Shown piece after piece: positions 51,824-60,544 of a stretch of 64,000 nucleotides of DNA. Position numbers and translations under genes: made by a program. Numbering within the stretch: position 1 is the stretch's first letter; every line of letters begins with the position of its first letter. Location of the stretch: the NCBI RefSeq assembly GCF_026340255.1, contig NZ_JAPEPJ010000001.1:2101001-2165000 (forward strand), in the 5' to 3' direction. The notes below the pieces were generated by a model that saw nothing but the letters and a program-made list of their open reading frames with translations, had not been told where the DNA came from and searched no databases. The stretch comes from Streptomyces sp. NBC_01408 (GTDB taxonomy: Bacteria > Actinomycetota > Actinomycetes > Streptomycetales > Streptomycetaceae).

Positions 51824-53079
51824 TGCGCCTGCCCGCCTGGACGGCGACGCTGACCTGGAAGGCGGCCGTCTTCATCACCCTCATGTGCTGCGGGCTCGCC
51901 GCGCTCCTCGGCGGCCTCGTGCACAGCGCCATGACCCAGCAGACGGTCGGCACCGCGCGCGAGAAGGCGCTGGCCAAGCTGGAGCGGGCCGTCAAGGCGT
52001 ACGAGACCGGCGCGCGCCTGCCGCGCGGCGAGGGAATCGACCCCGTAGGGCTGCCGCCGGAGCTGCGGGCCCTGGCGGTGAGCGGCAAACGCGGTACGGC
52101 CATCGGCCAGCACCGGGGCCGGTCGGCGATGTGGGCGGCGGGGCCCGCCGACACCGACACCGCGATAGCCGCCTCGGTCGACTTCACCGCCAGCGAGCGG
52201 ATCATCGCCGACCTGGACCGCGCCATCCTCGGCTCCTCGGTACTGGCCATCGGCGGCACCCTCCTGATGGGGGCCTTCGTCGTCACCCGGATCACGCGGC
52301 GACTGCACCTGACCGCTCAGGTGGCCCGCCGGATCAGCGCGGGGGACCTGGACGCGCGGGTCAACGACGCGTCGCGGAGCAAGGACGAGGTGGCGGCGGT
52401 CTCCGAGGCCCTGGACACGATGGCCTCGACGCTCCAGTGCAAGCTCGAATCGGAGCAGCGGTTCACGGCGGACGTGGCCCACGAGCTCCGCACCCCGCTG
52501 ACCGGCCTGAACGCGGCCGCGGAACTCCTGCCGCCGGGCCGCCCGGCCGAGCTCGTACGGGACCGGGTGCGGGCGATGCGCTCGCTGACGGAGGACCTGC
52601 TGGAGATATCCCGGCTGGACACGGGCAGCGAGCGGGTGGAGCTGGACTCGTACGACCTGGCCGACCTCGCGGCGCGTACGGTCCGCGGCTCCGGGACGGA
52701 AACCGGGCTGGTGGTGCTCTCCCGGCTCAGGGCGGAGACGGACCGGCGCCGGCTGGAGCGGATCTTGGGCAACCTCATCGCCAACGCCCACCGGCACGGC
52801 GCGGCCCCGGTGACGGTCACGGTGGACGGCGCCGTGGTGACCGTGGCCGACGCGGGCCCGGGCTACCCCGAGTACCTGCTGACCACCGGCCCGCAGCGGT
52901 TCCGCACGGAGGGCATGAACAAGGGCCACGGCCTGGGCCTGACGATCGCCCACGGCCAGGCACGGGCCCTCGGCGCGACCCTGGCCTTCCGCAACCCCCC
53001 GACGGGCGGCGCGGAGGCCCGCGTCACGCTCCCCGCCCAGTCGGCCTCCCCGCCGGCGCCTTCCGCGCCGACGTCGTAG
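51823..53079 (+). CDS. Sensor histidine kinase without adjacent response regulator
   Basis: 418 residues. Two membrane spans (AAVFITLMCCGLAALLGGLV near 14-35 and ILGSSVLAIGGTLLMGAFVVT near 132-152) flank a ~95-residue sensor loop. HAMP follows, then the H-box FTADVAHELRTPLTG (phospho-His), the N-box RRRLERILGNLIANAHRHG, G1 VADAGPGY and G2 KGHGLGLTIAHGQA. All ATP-site motifs are intact. The ATG overlaps the lipoprotein stop. No response regulator gene lies on either side: upstream are lipoprotein and sortase, downstream a tRNA on the other strand. Confidence 0.9.
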   Translation: MRLPAWTATLTWKAAVFITLMCCGLAALLGGLVHSAMTQQTVGTAREKALAKLERAVKAYETGARLPRGEGIDPVGLPPELRALAVSGKRGTAIGQHRGRSAMWAAGPADTDTAIAASVDFTASERIIADLDRAILGSSVLAIGGTLLMGAFVVTRITRRLHLTAQVARRISAGDLDARVNDASRSKDEVAAVSEALDTMASTLQCKLESEQRFTADVAHELRTPLTGLNAAAELLPPGRPAELVRDRVRAMRSLTEDLLEISRLDTGSERVELDSYDLADLAARTVRGSGTETGLVVLSRLRAETDRRRLERILGNLIANAHRHGAAPVTVTVDGAVVTVADAGPGYPEYLLTTGPQRFRTEGMNKGHGLGLTIAHGQARALGATLAFRNPPTGGAEARVTLPAQSASPPAPSAPTS

Positions 53080-53167
53080 GCCACCGGCCCGGCCGCCCGG
53101 CCGCCCGGCTCCGGCAACGGGCGCAATGGCCGCAACGGGCGCCCGGCGCCGCCCCGTTCCACGCGAA

Positions 53168-53201
53168 GAGGGCCCCCGGCCGCATGCGGCCGAGGACCCT
53201 C
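53168..53201 (-). terminator. Terminator hairpin downstream of tRNA-Arg
   Basis: GAGGGTCCTCGGCCGC and its near complement form a long stem around ATGC, starting just past the tRNA 3' end on the minus strand; it may also end the kinase transcript. Confidence 0.65.
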
Positions 53202-53207
53202 GGATCG

Positions 53208-53280
53208 TGCCCTCGGCAGGATTCGAACCTGCGACACCGGCTTTAGGAGAGCCGTGCTCTATCCCCTGAGCTACGAAGGC
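53208..53280 (-). tRNA. tRNA-Arg (anticodon CCT)
   Basis: 73-nt cloverleaf on the minus strand. Acceptor arms GCCTTCG/CGAGGGC (one G-U pair), D-arm AGCTCAGGGGATAGAGCA, anticodon arm CGGCT-CTCCTAA-AGCCG giving CCT, T-arm GCAGG-TTCGAAT-CCTGC, discriminator A. The CCA is not encoded. It reads AGG codons, which are rare in Streptomyces. Confidence 0.95.
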
Positions 53281-53457
53281 GGGGCCTTGCGTGCGACCTG
53301 GCTGGATACTCCGCGTGAGTCTCCGGCCGGCCTCGGCAAGGTCCTGGGCCGCCACAAGGGCAGCCCAGGGACAGGGTAGCGGATCAGGGCGGGGCTCCGC
53401 GGCTCAGTTCTCGGGGGAGCGGGCGTCGCCTTCTGCGGTCCCGGAGGCTGCGTCGGT

Positions 53458-53667
53458 GTGGGTGGGGGACGGCTGCGGATCCGGCGCGACTACCGGGTGG
53501 ACACCGCCCCGGAGCTGGAGGCCGCGATCTACCTCCAGGGCGGGACGGAGCACACCCACGGCATCACCGGCAACCTCCTGTCGATGGCCGCCGTCCGGGC
53601 CGGGGAGGTCTGCGCCTCGCTGGTGGCCCGCCGCACGGCCCCCGAGACCGCCACGGCACTGGCCTGA
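53458..53667 (+). pseudogene. C-terminal remnant of lysine N6-hydroxylase (siderophore monooxygenase)
   Basis: A frame of about 69 codons reading RIRRDYRVDTAPELEAAIYLQGGTEHTHGITGNLLSMAAVRAGE, which matches the C-terminal end of L-lysine N6- or L-ornithine N5-monooxygenases (full length about 430 residues). The FAD- and NADPH-binding parts are absent. The fragment begins abruptly about 180 bp from the tRNA-Arg gene. Probably a leftover of a siderophore locus lost by deletion near the tRNA. Confidence 0.62.
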
Positions 53668-53761
53668 GACCGGCATCCCCGACACCCACTCCCTGGCGCG
53701 CCTGCCCTTCTCCAACTGCCCTGTTAGCGTTGCTGCTTGGACGAGGGGGAGGATACGGGCC

Positions 53762-54604
53762 ATGGCATCGACTGTGTTTCTCATCGGCGGGGATCTGGAA
53801 GTGCGGCGGCTCGGGTTCGGGGCCATGCACCTGCCGACCGGGCCGGGGCCGGGGCGAGAGGGTTCCGTCGCGGTTGCGCGGCGGGCCGTCGAGCTGGGCG
53901 TCACGCTGATCGACACCGCGTACATGTATGGCGGCGGGGCCAACGAGGAGCTGCTCGCCGAGGCCCTGCACCCCTACCCGGAGGGCGTGTTGGTCACCAC
54001 CAAGGTCGGCGTCGCCCGGTCGGGGCCGGCGGGGGAGTGGAAGCTGGACGGGCGGCCGGCTGTGTTGCGGGAGCAGGTCGAGCAGGCGTTGCGCCGCCTG
54101 CGCGTCGAGCGGATCGAGCTGCTCCAGCTGCACCGGATCGACCCGGAGACGCCGCTCGCCGACCAGGTCGGCACCCTGCGGGACCTGCGCGCCGAGGGCA
54201 AGATCGGCCGGATCGGGCTGTCCGAGGTCAGTGTCGGTGAACTCGGCCAGGCGCGGGAGATCGTCGACGTGGCCAGCGTGCAGAACCGGTACAACCTGCT
54301 CGACCGCGAGCACGAGCCCGTGCTCGCGGCGTGCGAAGCGGCCGGGATCGCGTTCCTGCCGTGGCGCCCGGTCGCCTGGGGGGAGTCCGGGGCGAGGGCC
54401 GAGATCGCCGCCGTGGCGGCCGAGGCGGGTGCCACCCCCACGCAGGTCGCCCTCGCCTGGCTCCTGGGCCACTCGCCGGTCGTCCTCCCCATCCCGGGCA
54501 CCGCCCGGATCGGCCACCTGGAGGAGAACCTCGCCGCGGAACGGCTCCAGCTGACCGCCGGCCAGCGTGACCGCCTCGACCGGCTGGCCGAGCCGGCGGC
54601 GTAG
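53762..54604 (+). CDS. Aldo/keto reductase
   Basis: 280 residues, a (beta/alpha)8 NADPH-dependent carbonyl reductase. Tetrad residues are visible: Asp and Tyr in LIDTAYMYGGGANEELLAEAL, Lys in VLVTTKVG, His in LLQLHRIDPE. SVQNRYNLLDRE and the C-terminal VVLPIPGTARIGHLEENL are also typical. ATG at 53762; upstream frame is the unrelated remnant. Single gene, convergent with the epoxide hydrolase (3 bp between stops). Confidence 0.92.
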   Translation: MASTVFLIGGDLEVRRLGFGAMHLPTGPGPGREGSVAVARRAVELGVTLIDTAYMYGGGANEELLAEALHPYPEGVLVTTKVGVARSGPAGEWKLDGRPAVLREQVEQALRRLRVERIELLQLHRIDPETPLADQVGTLRDLRAEGKIGRIGLSEVSVGELGQAREIVDVASVQNRYNLLDREHEPVLAACEAAGIAFLPWRPVAWGESGARAEIAAVAAEAGATPTQVALAWLLGHSPVVLPIPGTARIGHLEENLAAERLQLTAGQRDRLDRLAEPAA

Positions 54605-54607
54605 GCG

Positions 54608-55759
54608 TCAGAGGGTCCGGAAGAAGGTGCGGATGTCGCCGACCAGGAGGTCCGGCTGTTCCATGGCGGCGAAGTGGCCGCCCCGGTCGTAGTCGGTCCA
54701 CTGGACGATGTTGTTCGTCTGCTCGGCGAGGTGCCGCAGCAGGACGAAGTTCTCCCGGGGGAAGTGGGCCAGGGCGGTGGGGGCCTTCGACGGTTCCGGG
54801 GGCGCGCCCCAGTAGTCGGCGTGGGCCCGCTCGTAGTAGAGGCGGGCCGAGGAGCCGGCCGTGCCCGTGAGCCAGTACAGCATCACGTTCGTGAGCAGGA
54901 GGTCCCGGTCGACGGGCGCGTCCGTCCACTCGTGGAACTTCTCGGAGATCCAGGCGAGTTGTCCGACGGGGGAGTCCGTCAGTCCGTAGGCGAGGGTCTG
55001 GGGGCGGGTGGACTGGATGTCCGCGTACCCCTGCTTGTCGCGGGTCCATTCCTTGAAGCGCTCCCAGGATTCCCGGGTGCGGGCGGCCTGTTCCGGGGAC
55101 AATTCCGAGAGGTCGTCCGGTTCCTCCGTCATGTAGGAGTTAGGAATCAGGTTCAGGTGTACGCCGATCACCTCGGGCCGCGTGCGTCCGATCTCGCGCG
55201 AAATGGCCGCACCCCAGTCGCCGCCCTGGACTCCGTAGCGCTCGTATCCCAGCCGCTTCATCAGCTCGGCGAAGGCGGCCGCGACCCGGCGGAATTCCCA
55301 GCCCGTCTCCCGCGTCGGCCCCGACAGCCCGAAGCCGGGGATGCTCGGCAGGACCACGTGGAAGGCGTCCGCCGGGTCGCAGCCGTGGGCGGCCGGGTCC
55401 GTGAGCGGGCCGACGACCTCGGCGAACTCGACGATCGAGCCCGGCCAGCCGTGCGTCATGAGCAGCGGGGTGGCGTCCGGCTCCGGGGAGCGTATGTGCG
55501 CGAAGTGGACGTCCGCCCCGTCGATCACCGTGGTGAACTGCGGCCACGCGTTGAGCCGGGCCTCGGCGGCACGCCAGTCGTAGGTGTGCCGCCAGTGCTG
55601 CACCAGTTCCCTCAGATGGTCTCCCGGTACCCCGTACGCCCATCCCGCTCCAGGGATCTCCGCCGGCCACCGGGTGCGGTCCAGGCGCTCGTGGAGGTCG
55701 TCCAGATCGGCCTGGGGAACGCTGATCCGGAAGGGACGGATGCTCTCTGGAGGGATCAT
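54608..55759 (-). CDS. Epoxide hydrolase (alpha/beta-hydrolase, EHN domain)
   Basis: 383 residues. The N-terminal EHN domain (IRPFRISVPQADLDDLHERLDRTRWP) is diagnostic. The hydrolase core has oxyanion motif THGWPGSI, nucleophile Asp in GVQGGDWGAAIS, and catalytic His in RGGHFAAMEQP near the C-terminus. It adds water to epoxides, opening them to diols in the cytosol. The ATG at 55759 fits the conserved start; another ATG 9 bp upstream is possible. Convergent with the aldo/keto reductase gene. Confidence 0.92.
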   Translation of the reverse strand: MIPPESIRPFRISVPQADLDDLHERLDRTRWPAEIPGAGWAYGVPGDHLRELVQHWRHTYDWRAAEARLNAWPQFTTVIDGADVHFAHIRSPEPDATPLLMTHGWPGSIVEFAEVVGPLTDPAAHGCDPADAFHVVLPSIPGFGLSGPTRETGWEFRRVAAAFAELMKRLGYERYGVQGGDWGAAISREIGRTRPEVIGVHLNLIPNSYMTEEPDDLSELSPEQAARTRESWERFKEWTRDKQGYADIQSTRPQTLAYGLTDSPVGQLAWISEKFHEWTDAPVDRDLLLTNVMLYWLTGTAGSSARLYYERAHADYWGAPPEPSKAPTALAHFPRENFVLLRHLAEQTNNIVQWTDYDRGGHFAAMEQPDLLVGDIRTFFRTL

Positions 55760-55796
55760 GCCGAGCATCGTACGAAGGCCATCGCCAGGGGCCCGG

Positions 55797-57074
55797 TCAG
55801 GGACGGATGATGCGGACCTGGAAGCTGCCGTTGCGCAGCTCGCCCACCACCGCGACGCTGATGCCCGTCTTCTCGTCGGTGAAGGTCTCGCCCGGCCGGA
55901 ACGGCGCGTCCGAAAGCTCCGCGTGGACATTGGGCCGCCGCGTGCAGCCGCCGCTCGCGCCCGCGCTGTCCGACACGGTCACCGGGCCCTGACCGGTGTC
56001 CACGTCGGAGTCCACCTTGTAGATGAGGACACCGGGTTTGCAGACGGACTCGTCGTTCCCGGCCTGGGTGCGCACCTCCACCGCGTAGCCGGCGCTCTCC
56101 GACAGCGGTACGAAGGCCAGTTTCGTGCCCCCGCCGACGGCCAGCGGCGACAGGACGTGGTCGCTGGCCCCGGACTTCGCCGCGCAGCTGATCTGCGTAC
56201 TGTCCAGCCAGCCCAGCTTCCACTTGTGCCAGCCCAGCAGGTCGTTGTTGGAGCCCCAGTCCTCGCTCATGATGTCCCAGTGCCCGACGGCGCCCCCGCC
56301 TTCGGAGGTGTACAGGTCGGGCAGTCCGAAGACGTGCCCGTTCTCGTGCGGGAGCACCCGGTAGCCGGTCTCCTGGTAGGTGCCGGAGCCGTCGTCCTGC
56401 CGGCTGTACACGAAGGACGTGTTGGCGAGGGGGACCCCGTCGGCGACGGGCGCCTCGCTGTTGCCCGAGAAGGTCACCGACAGGACGGTGTCCAGGGCGG
56501 ACGGCCCGGCGTTCGGCGTGACCAGGATGTTGATCAGGTCGTAGCGGCTGAAGTCCACCTCGGAGTCGGCGGCCTTCGCGATGTGCTCGACGAGCTGCCG
56601 GTAGCCGGGCTCGTACGGGGACCCGCGCTCTATGCCGTACGCCGCGAACGGCATCGGCATCCGCAGCCAGGTCTTGATCGGGGCCTCGGCCCGGTAGCTG
56701 AGCCGGCCGTAGGAGCTGGTCCGGAACCAGTCGGAGGTCTGGGGGAAGAACTCCGCCATCCGGTCCAGGGCCGTGCCCTCGCCCTTGGCGTCGGGGAAGT
56801 CGATCATCAGGTTCAGTGCCCGGACCTCGCCGGTCGAGCGGGAGTACCCGGGCGGGGTCGGCAGGCCCTCGGACATCTGCACGCCCATCGTGCCGGCGAT
56901 CCGGCAGGGCGCGAGCGCCGATTCGGCGGTCGTGGCCACGGGCCCGGCCGCCGAGTGGCCGCGGTTGGATATCCCCGTGCTCGCGGTCGCCGTGACGCCG
57001 AGGGCCAGCGCGGTCAGGCCGATGTACGCGCCGGTGCGGCGGGGTGTGCGTATCCGGTGGCGGGTCTGCAGCAT
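55797..57074 (-). CDS. Secreted M6-family metalloprotease
   Basis: 425 residues. N-terminal signal (GAYIGLTALALGVTATAST) after a basic head. The M6 (immune inhibitor A-like) domain shows LNLMIDFPDAKG, SYGRLSYRAEAPIKTWLRMP, and the zinc site LPHENGHVFGLPDLY (HExxH form HENGH plus the following Asp). GAVGHWDIMS follows as in the family. The C-terminal ~100 residues are a beta domain. Extracellular endopeptidase. Start at 57074 (MLQTRHRIR). Confidence 0.88.
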   Translation of the reverse strand: MLQTRHRIRTPRRTGAYIGLTALALGVTATASTGISNRGHSAAGPVATTAESALAPCRIAGTMGVQMSEGLPTPPGYSRSTGEVRALNLMIDFPDAKGEGTALDRMAEFFPQTSDWFRTSSYGRLSYRAEAPIKTWLRMPMPFAAYGIERGSPYEPGYRQLVEHIAKAADSEVDFSRYDLINILVTPNAGPSALDTVLSVTFSGNSEAPVADGVPLANTSFVYSRQDDGSGTYQETGYRVLPHENGHVFGLPDLYTSEGGGAVGHWDIMSEDWGSNNDLLGWHKWKLGWLDSTQISCAAKSGASDHVLSPLAVGGGTKLAFVPLSESAGYAVEVRTQAGNDESVCKPGVLIYKVDSDVDTGQGPVTVSDSAGASGGCTRRPNVHAELSDAPFRPGETFTDEKTGISVAVVGELRNGSFQVRIIRP

Positions 57075-57317
57075 GGAGATCGCCCTCGAGTCCGCGGCAG
57101 CCGGCCGGGCCCGGTCTGCGCTCTGTTCGCCCACCCTCCGACGGCTGCGGCGCGCCCGCGCGCCGGGAGAGGCCGAACGTGCACACCGCCGTGACTCAGG
57201 TCACACGGGGGAGTGAAATAACCGGGGACCCGATCCCCGTTTGTACGTGAGTCCCGCGAAGTGGGGATCGGCTCCCCGTTTGGGCGGGCCACACGTGCCG
57301 CCGAGGAGGCCCCGGGA

Positions 57318-58016
57318 ATGAAGAGCTCCGTCAGTACCGCCCCGGCGGCCGCGCCCGCCCCGGCGCAGACCGTGGAGCCGGGCGCCCCCTCGCGCGTCCC
57401 GCGGCCGCGCGCCGATGCGGTGCGCAACCGCGAGCGCATCCTGACGGCGGCCCGTGAGGTGTTCGTGGAGTTCGGCCCCGGTGCCCCGTTCGACGAGGTC
57501 GCCCGCAGGGCCGGAATCGGCAACGCCACCCTCTACCGTCACTTCCCCGACCGGGGCGCCCTCGTCCACCACGTGGTGCTGTTCGTCATGGGCCGGGTCA
57601 CGGCCACGGCCGAGGCGGCCCTCGCCGAGGAGCCCGACGCCTTTGCCGCGCTGTGCCGCTTCACGCACACCGCCGCGGACGAGCGCATCGGCGCCCTGTG
57701 CCCGATGCTCGGCGACGGCTTCGACCGGGACCACCCCGAACTCCTCGACGCGCGCGAGGCCTTGGAGGGGGCCGTCGAGACCATGGTGACCTCCGGCCAG
57801 GACGCCGGACTGATCCGCTCGGACATCGGCGTCGGCGATCTGATGGTCGCCCTGTCCCAGCTCAGCCGCCCCCTCCCCGGCTTCGGCTGCCTCGAGGCCG
57901 ACCGCTTCGTCCACCGCCATCTCCAGCTGTTCCTCGACGGGTTGCGGGCCCCGGCCCGCTCGGTGCTGCCCGGTTCGGCCGCCACCCTCGACGGGCTGCG
58001 GCATAAAACCACATGA
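57318..58016 (+). CDS. TetR-family regulator
   Basis: 232 residues. About 40 Ala/Pro-rich residues, then the TetR HTH (RNRERILTAAREVFVEFGPGAPFDEVARRAGIGNATLYRHFPDRGALV) and an all-helical ligand domain. GGAGG is 9 nt before the ATG. It stands 72 bp before the MFS gene on the same strand and probably controls it, as in many drug-efflux pairs. There is no CTGACG-N3-CGTCAG site nearby, so it is not the obvious regulator of the scattered operator set. Confidence 0.9.
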   Translation: MKSSVSTAPAAAPAPAQTVEPGAPSRVPRPRADAVRNRERILTAAREVFVEFGPGAPFDEVARRAGIGNATLYRHFPDRGALVHHVVLFVMGRVTATAEAALAEEPDAFAALCRFTHTAADERIGALCPMLGDGFDRDHPELLDAREALEGAVETMVTSGQDAGLIRSDIGVGDLMVALSQLSRPLPGFGCLEADRFVHRHLQLFLDGLRAPARSVLPGSAATLDGLRHKTT

Positions 58017-58088
58017 CTCACCCAGGCTTCTTAAATATCTTGTTTTCCGGTTAATTCAGTCATTCCGCACAGTGAAGTGGGTACCCCC

Positions 58089-59618
58089 ATGCCAAAAACA
58101 GCCGCGACAGCGCCGCCGGCTGCGGATCCCAGCCGCTGGAAGGCACTCGTCTTCATAGCCCTGGCCCAGCTGATGGTCGTCCTCGACGCCACCATCGTGA
58201 ACATCGCCCTCCCCTCCGCCCAGACCGACCTCGGCATCTCGGACGGCAACCGCCAGTGGGTCATCACCGCGTACGCGCTGGCCTTCGGCGGACTGCTCCT
58301 CTTCGGCGGCCGCATCGCCGACAAGTGGGGCCGTAAGAACGCCTTCGTCGTCGGACTCATCGGCTTCGCCCTGGCCTCCGCGCTCGGCGGCGCCGCGAAC
58401 GGCGAGGCCATGATGCTGGGCGCCCGCGCCCTCCAGGGTGCCTTCGGCGCACTGCTCGCACCGGCGGCCCTCTCCCTGCTGGCGGTCATGTTCACCGACG
58501 CCAAGGAGCGCGCCAAGGCCTTCGGCATCTACGGCGCGATCGCGGGCGGCGGCGGCGCCGTCGGCCTGATCCTCGGCGGCTTCCTCACCGAGTACCTCAA
58601 CTGGCGCTGGACCTTCTTCGTCAACATCCCGTTCGCGATCGTCGCGGCCGTGGGCGCCTGGATGGTCATCCGCGAGCCCGCCGGCGGCCGCAACCGCGCG
58701 CCGCTCGACATCCCCGGCGTGGTCCTGTCCACGCTCGGCCTGGTCGCCCTGGTGTACGGGTTCACCCGCGCCGAGTCCGCGGGCTGGTCGGACGGCGTGA
58801 CCGTGGCCATGTTCATCGCCTCGGTGGCGCTGCTGGCCTCCTTCGTCTTCGTCGAGTCCAAGGTGAAGTCCCCGCTGCTGCCGCTGCGCGTCCTGCTGGA
58901 GCGCAACCGCGGCGGTGTCTACCTCTCGCTCGGCCTGGCCGTCATCTCGATGTTCGGCCTGTTCCTCTTCCTCACCTACTACCTCCAGATCGTGAAGGGC
59001 TACTCGCCCGTCATGACCGGCTTCGCCTTCATGCCGATGATCGTCGGCATGATCGCGGGCTCCACCCAGATCGGCGCCCGCCTGATGACCCGGGTCGCGC
59101 CGCGCCTGCTGATGGGCCCGGGCTTCCTGGTCGCCGCCCTCGGCATGCTGATGCTGACCCAGCTGGAGGTCGGGTCCTCGTACCCGGCGCTGATCCTGCC
59201 CGCGCAGCTGCTCCTGGGCCTCGGCATGGGTACGGCGTTCATGCCGGCCATGTCCCTGGCCACGCACGGGGTGGACCCGGCCGACGCCGGAGTCGCCTCC
59301 GCCATGGTCAACACCTCGCAGCAGGTCGGCGGCGCCATCGGCACCGCGCTGCTGAACACCATCGCCGCCTCGGCGACCACCGCGTACCTGGCCGATCACG
59401 CGGCCGGGGCCGCCGGGGGCGGCGCGGCCGCCCAGCTGATCCAGGCCCAGGCCATGGTCGAGGGCTACGCCTCCGCCATCTGGTGGGCGGTCGGCATCCT
59501 GGTCGCCAGCTCGGTCATCGCCCTGACCCTGATCACCACGGGCAAGCCGGGCGCAGGCAGCCCGGTCGCCGCGGGCTCCGAGGAGGCCGAATTCAAGGTT
59601 CCGGTGATCGCCCACTGA
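58089..59618 (+). CDS. MFS transporter, DHA2 (14-TMS) drug/proton antiporter
   Basis: 509 residues with 14 predicted spans. Motifs: LDATIVNIALPSAQ in span 1, GGRIADKWGRKNAF after span 2 (motif A), GAIAGGGGAVGLILGGFLTEY in span 5 (antiporter motif C), and NWRWTFFVNIP. ATG at 58089; a GTG 12 bp earlier is possible. Upstream gap of 72 bp is AT-rich and likely contains its own promoter. Probably exports a drug-like compound under control of the preceding TetR protein. Confidence 0.92.
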   Translation: MPKTAATAPPAADPSRWKALVFIALAQLMVVLDATIVNIALPSAQTDLGISDGNRQWVITAYALAFGGLLLFGGRIADKWGRKNAFVVGLIGFALASALGGAANGEAMMLGARALQGAFGALLAPAALSLLAVMFTDAKERAKAFGIYGAIAGGGGAVGLILGGFLTEYLNWRWTFFVNIPFAIVAAVGAWMVIREPAGGRNRAPLDIPGVVLSTLGLVALVYGFTRAESAGWSDGVTVAMFIASVALLASFVFVESKVKSPLLPLRVLLERNRGGVYLSLGLAVISMFGLFLFLTYYLQIVKGYSPVMTGFAFMPMIVGMIAGSTQIGARLMTRVAPRLLMGPGFLVAALGMLMLTQLEVGSSYPALILPAQLLLGLGMGTAFMPAMSLATHGVDPADAGVASAMVNTSQQVGGAIGTALLNTIAASATTAYLADHAAGAAGGGAAAQLIQAQAMVEGYASAIWWAVGILVASSVIALTLITTGKPGAGSPVAAGSEEAEFKVPVIAH

Positions 59619-59646
59619 CGGGGCGCCCGCACGGGAATGACTGAAC

Positions 59647-59680
59647 ACCCCGCTTGGTTCAAATTTGAACCAAGCGGGGT
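59647..59680. promoter_or_regulatory. 34-bp perfect palindrome
   Basis: Perfect 17-bp arms meeting at AAATTT, containing TTGGTTCAAATTTGAACCAA. It lies 28 bp after the MFS stop and 45 bp before the dioxygenase ATG. The AT-rich symmetric core resembles MarR-type operators; the GC outer arms would also make a terminator stem. Either or both roles are possible. Confidence 0.6.
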
Positions 59681-59725
59681 TAGTCTTTTCGAGGCAGCCC
59701 TGCACCGACGACGGAGGAGTGCCCG

Positions 59726-60544
59726 ATGACCCCGGCCCCCACCCCCCTGACCTCGACGGGCGCGACCCCGCAGGGGACCCGCATGCCGGCGCTCTACCTC
59801 AGCCACGGAGCGCCGCCGCTCGCCGACGACCCGGTCTGGCCCGGCGAGCTGGCCGCCTGGTCGGCGTCCCTGCCCCGCCCCACCGCGATCCTGATGGTCT
59901 CCGCCCACTGGGAGGAGGCCCCGCTCGCCCTCGGCGCCACCGAGCCCGTCCCGCTCGTCCACGACTTCTGGGGCTTCCCCGAGCACTACTACCGGGTCCG
60001 CTACGGGGCCCCGGGCGCCCCCGGTCTCGCCGCCTCGGTCCGAGGTCTCCTCCAGGCCCCCGGCACCCCGGTCCAGGACATTCCCGACCGCGGCCTCGAC
60101 CACGGCGCGTACGTCCCCCTCGTCGAGATGTTCCCGGAGGCCGACGTCCCGGTGCTCCAGATATCCATGCCGACCCTGGACCCGAGCCGCCTGATGGACA
60201 TCGGCCGCAAGCTCGCACCCCTGCGCGACGAGGGGGTCCTGATCGTCGGCAGCGGCTTCTTCACCCACAACCTGGCCGCACTGCGGCACGCGGGCGTGCC
60301 CGCCTGGTCCGCGGAGTTCGACGCCTGGGGGCACGAGGCCCTCGTGGCCGGCGACGTGGACTCCCTGCTCGACTTCGAGGCCAAGTCCCCCTCGGGCCGC
60401 CTGGCCCACCCCCGTACGGAACACTTCGCCCCGCTCTTCGTCACCCTCGGCGCGGCCGAAGCCTCCGGCGACCTCACCGCCCGTCGCGACACGGTGGACG
60501 GCTTCTGGATGGGCCTCTCGAAGCGCTCGCTCCAGTTCGGTTAG
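59726..60544 (+). CDS. DODA-type (LigB-like) extradiol dioxygenase
   Basis: 272 residues. Class III extradiol dioxygenase: ALYLSHGAPPLADD (His), ILMVSAHWEE (His), VHDFWGFPEHYYRVRYGAPG, RGLDHGAYVPLVEMFPEADVPVLQIS, and HPRTEHFAPLFVTLGAA (His). Opens catechol-like rings with O2 and non-haem Fe(II) or Zn. ATG at 59726 after GGAGGAG. The palindrome at 59647-59680 is probably its operator. It ends overlapping by 4 bp the convergent Uma2 gene. Confidence 0.9.
   Translation: MTPAPTPLTSTGATPQGTRMPALYLSHGAPPLADDPVWPGELAAWSASLPRPTAILMVSAHWEEAPLALGATEPVPLVHDFWGFPEHYYRVRYGAPGAPGLAASVRGLLQAPGTPVQDIPDRGLDHGAYVPLVEMFPEADVPVLQISMPTLDPSRLMDIGRKLAPLRDEGVLIVGSGFFTHNLAALRHAGVPAWSAEFDAWGHEALVAGDVDSLLDFEAKSPSGRLAHPRTEHFAPLFVTLGAAEASGDLTARRDTVDGFWMGLSKRSLQFG

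Noticed and set aside
53208..53280. tRNA-Arg as the attachment site of a resident integrative element
   Set aside because: No integrase and no second copy of the tRNA 3' end is visible in the window.
57318..58016. The TetR gene as the regulator of the CTGACG-N3-CGTCAG sites
   Set aside because: Its promoter lacks the palindrome and it is better explained as the local regulator of the MFS gene.
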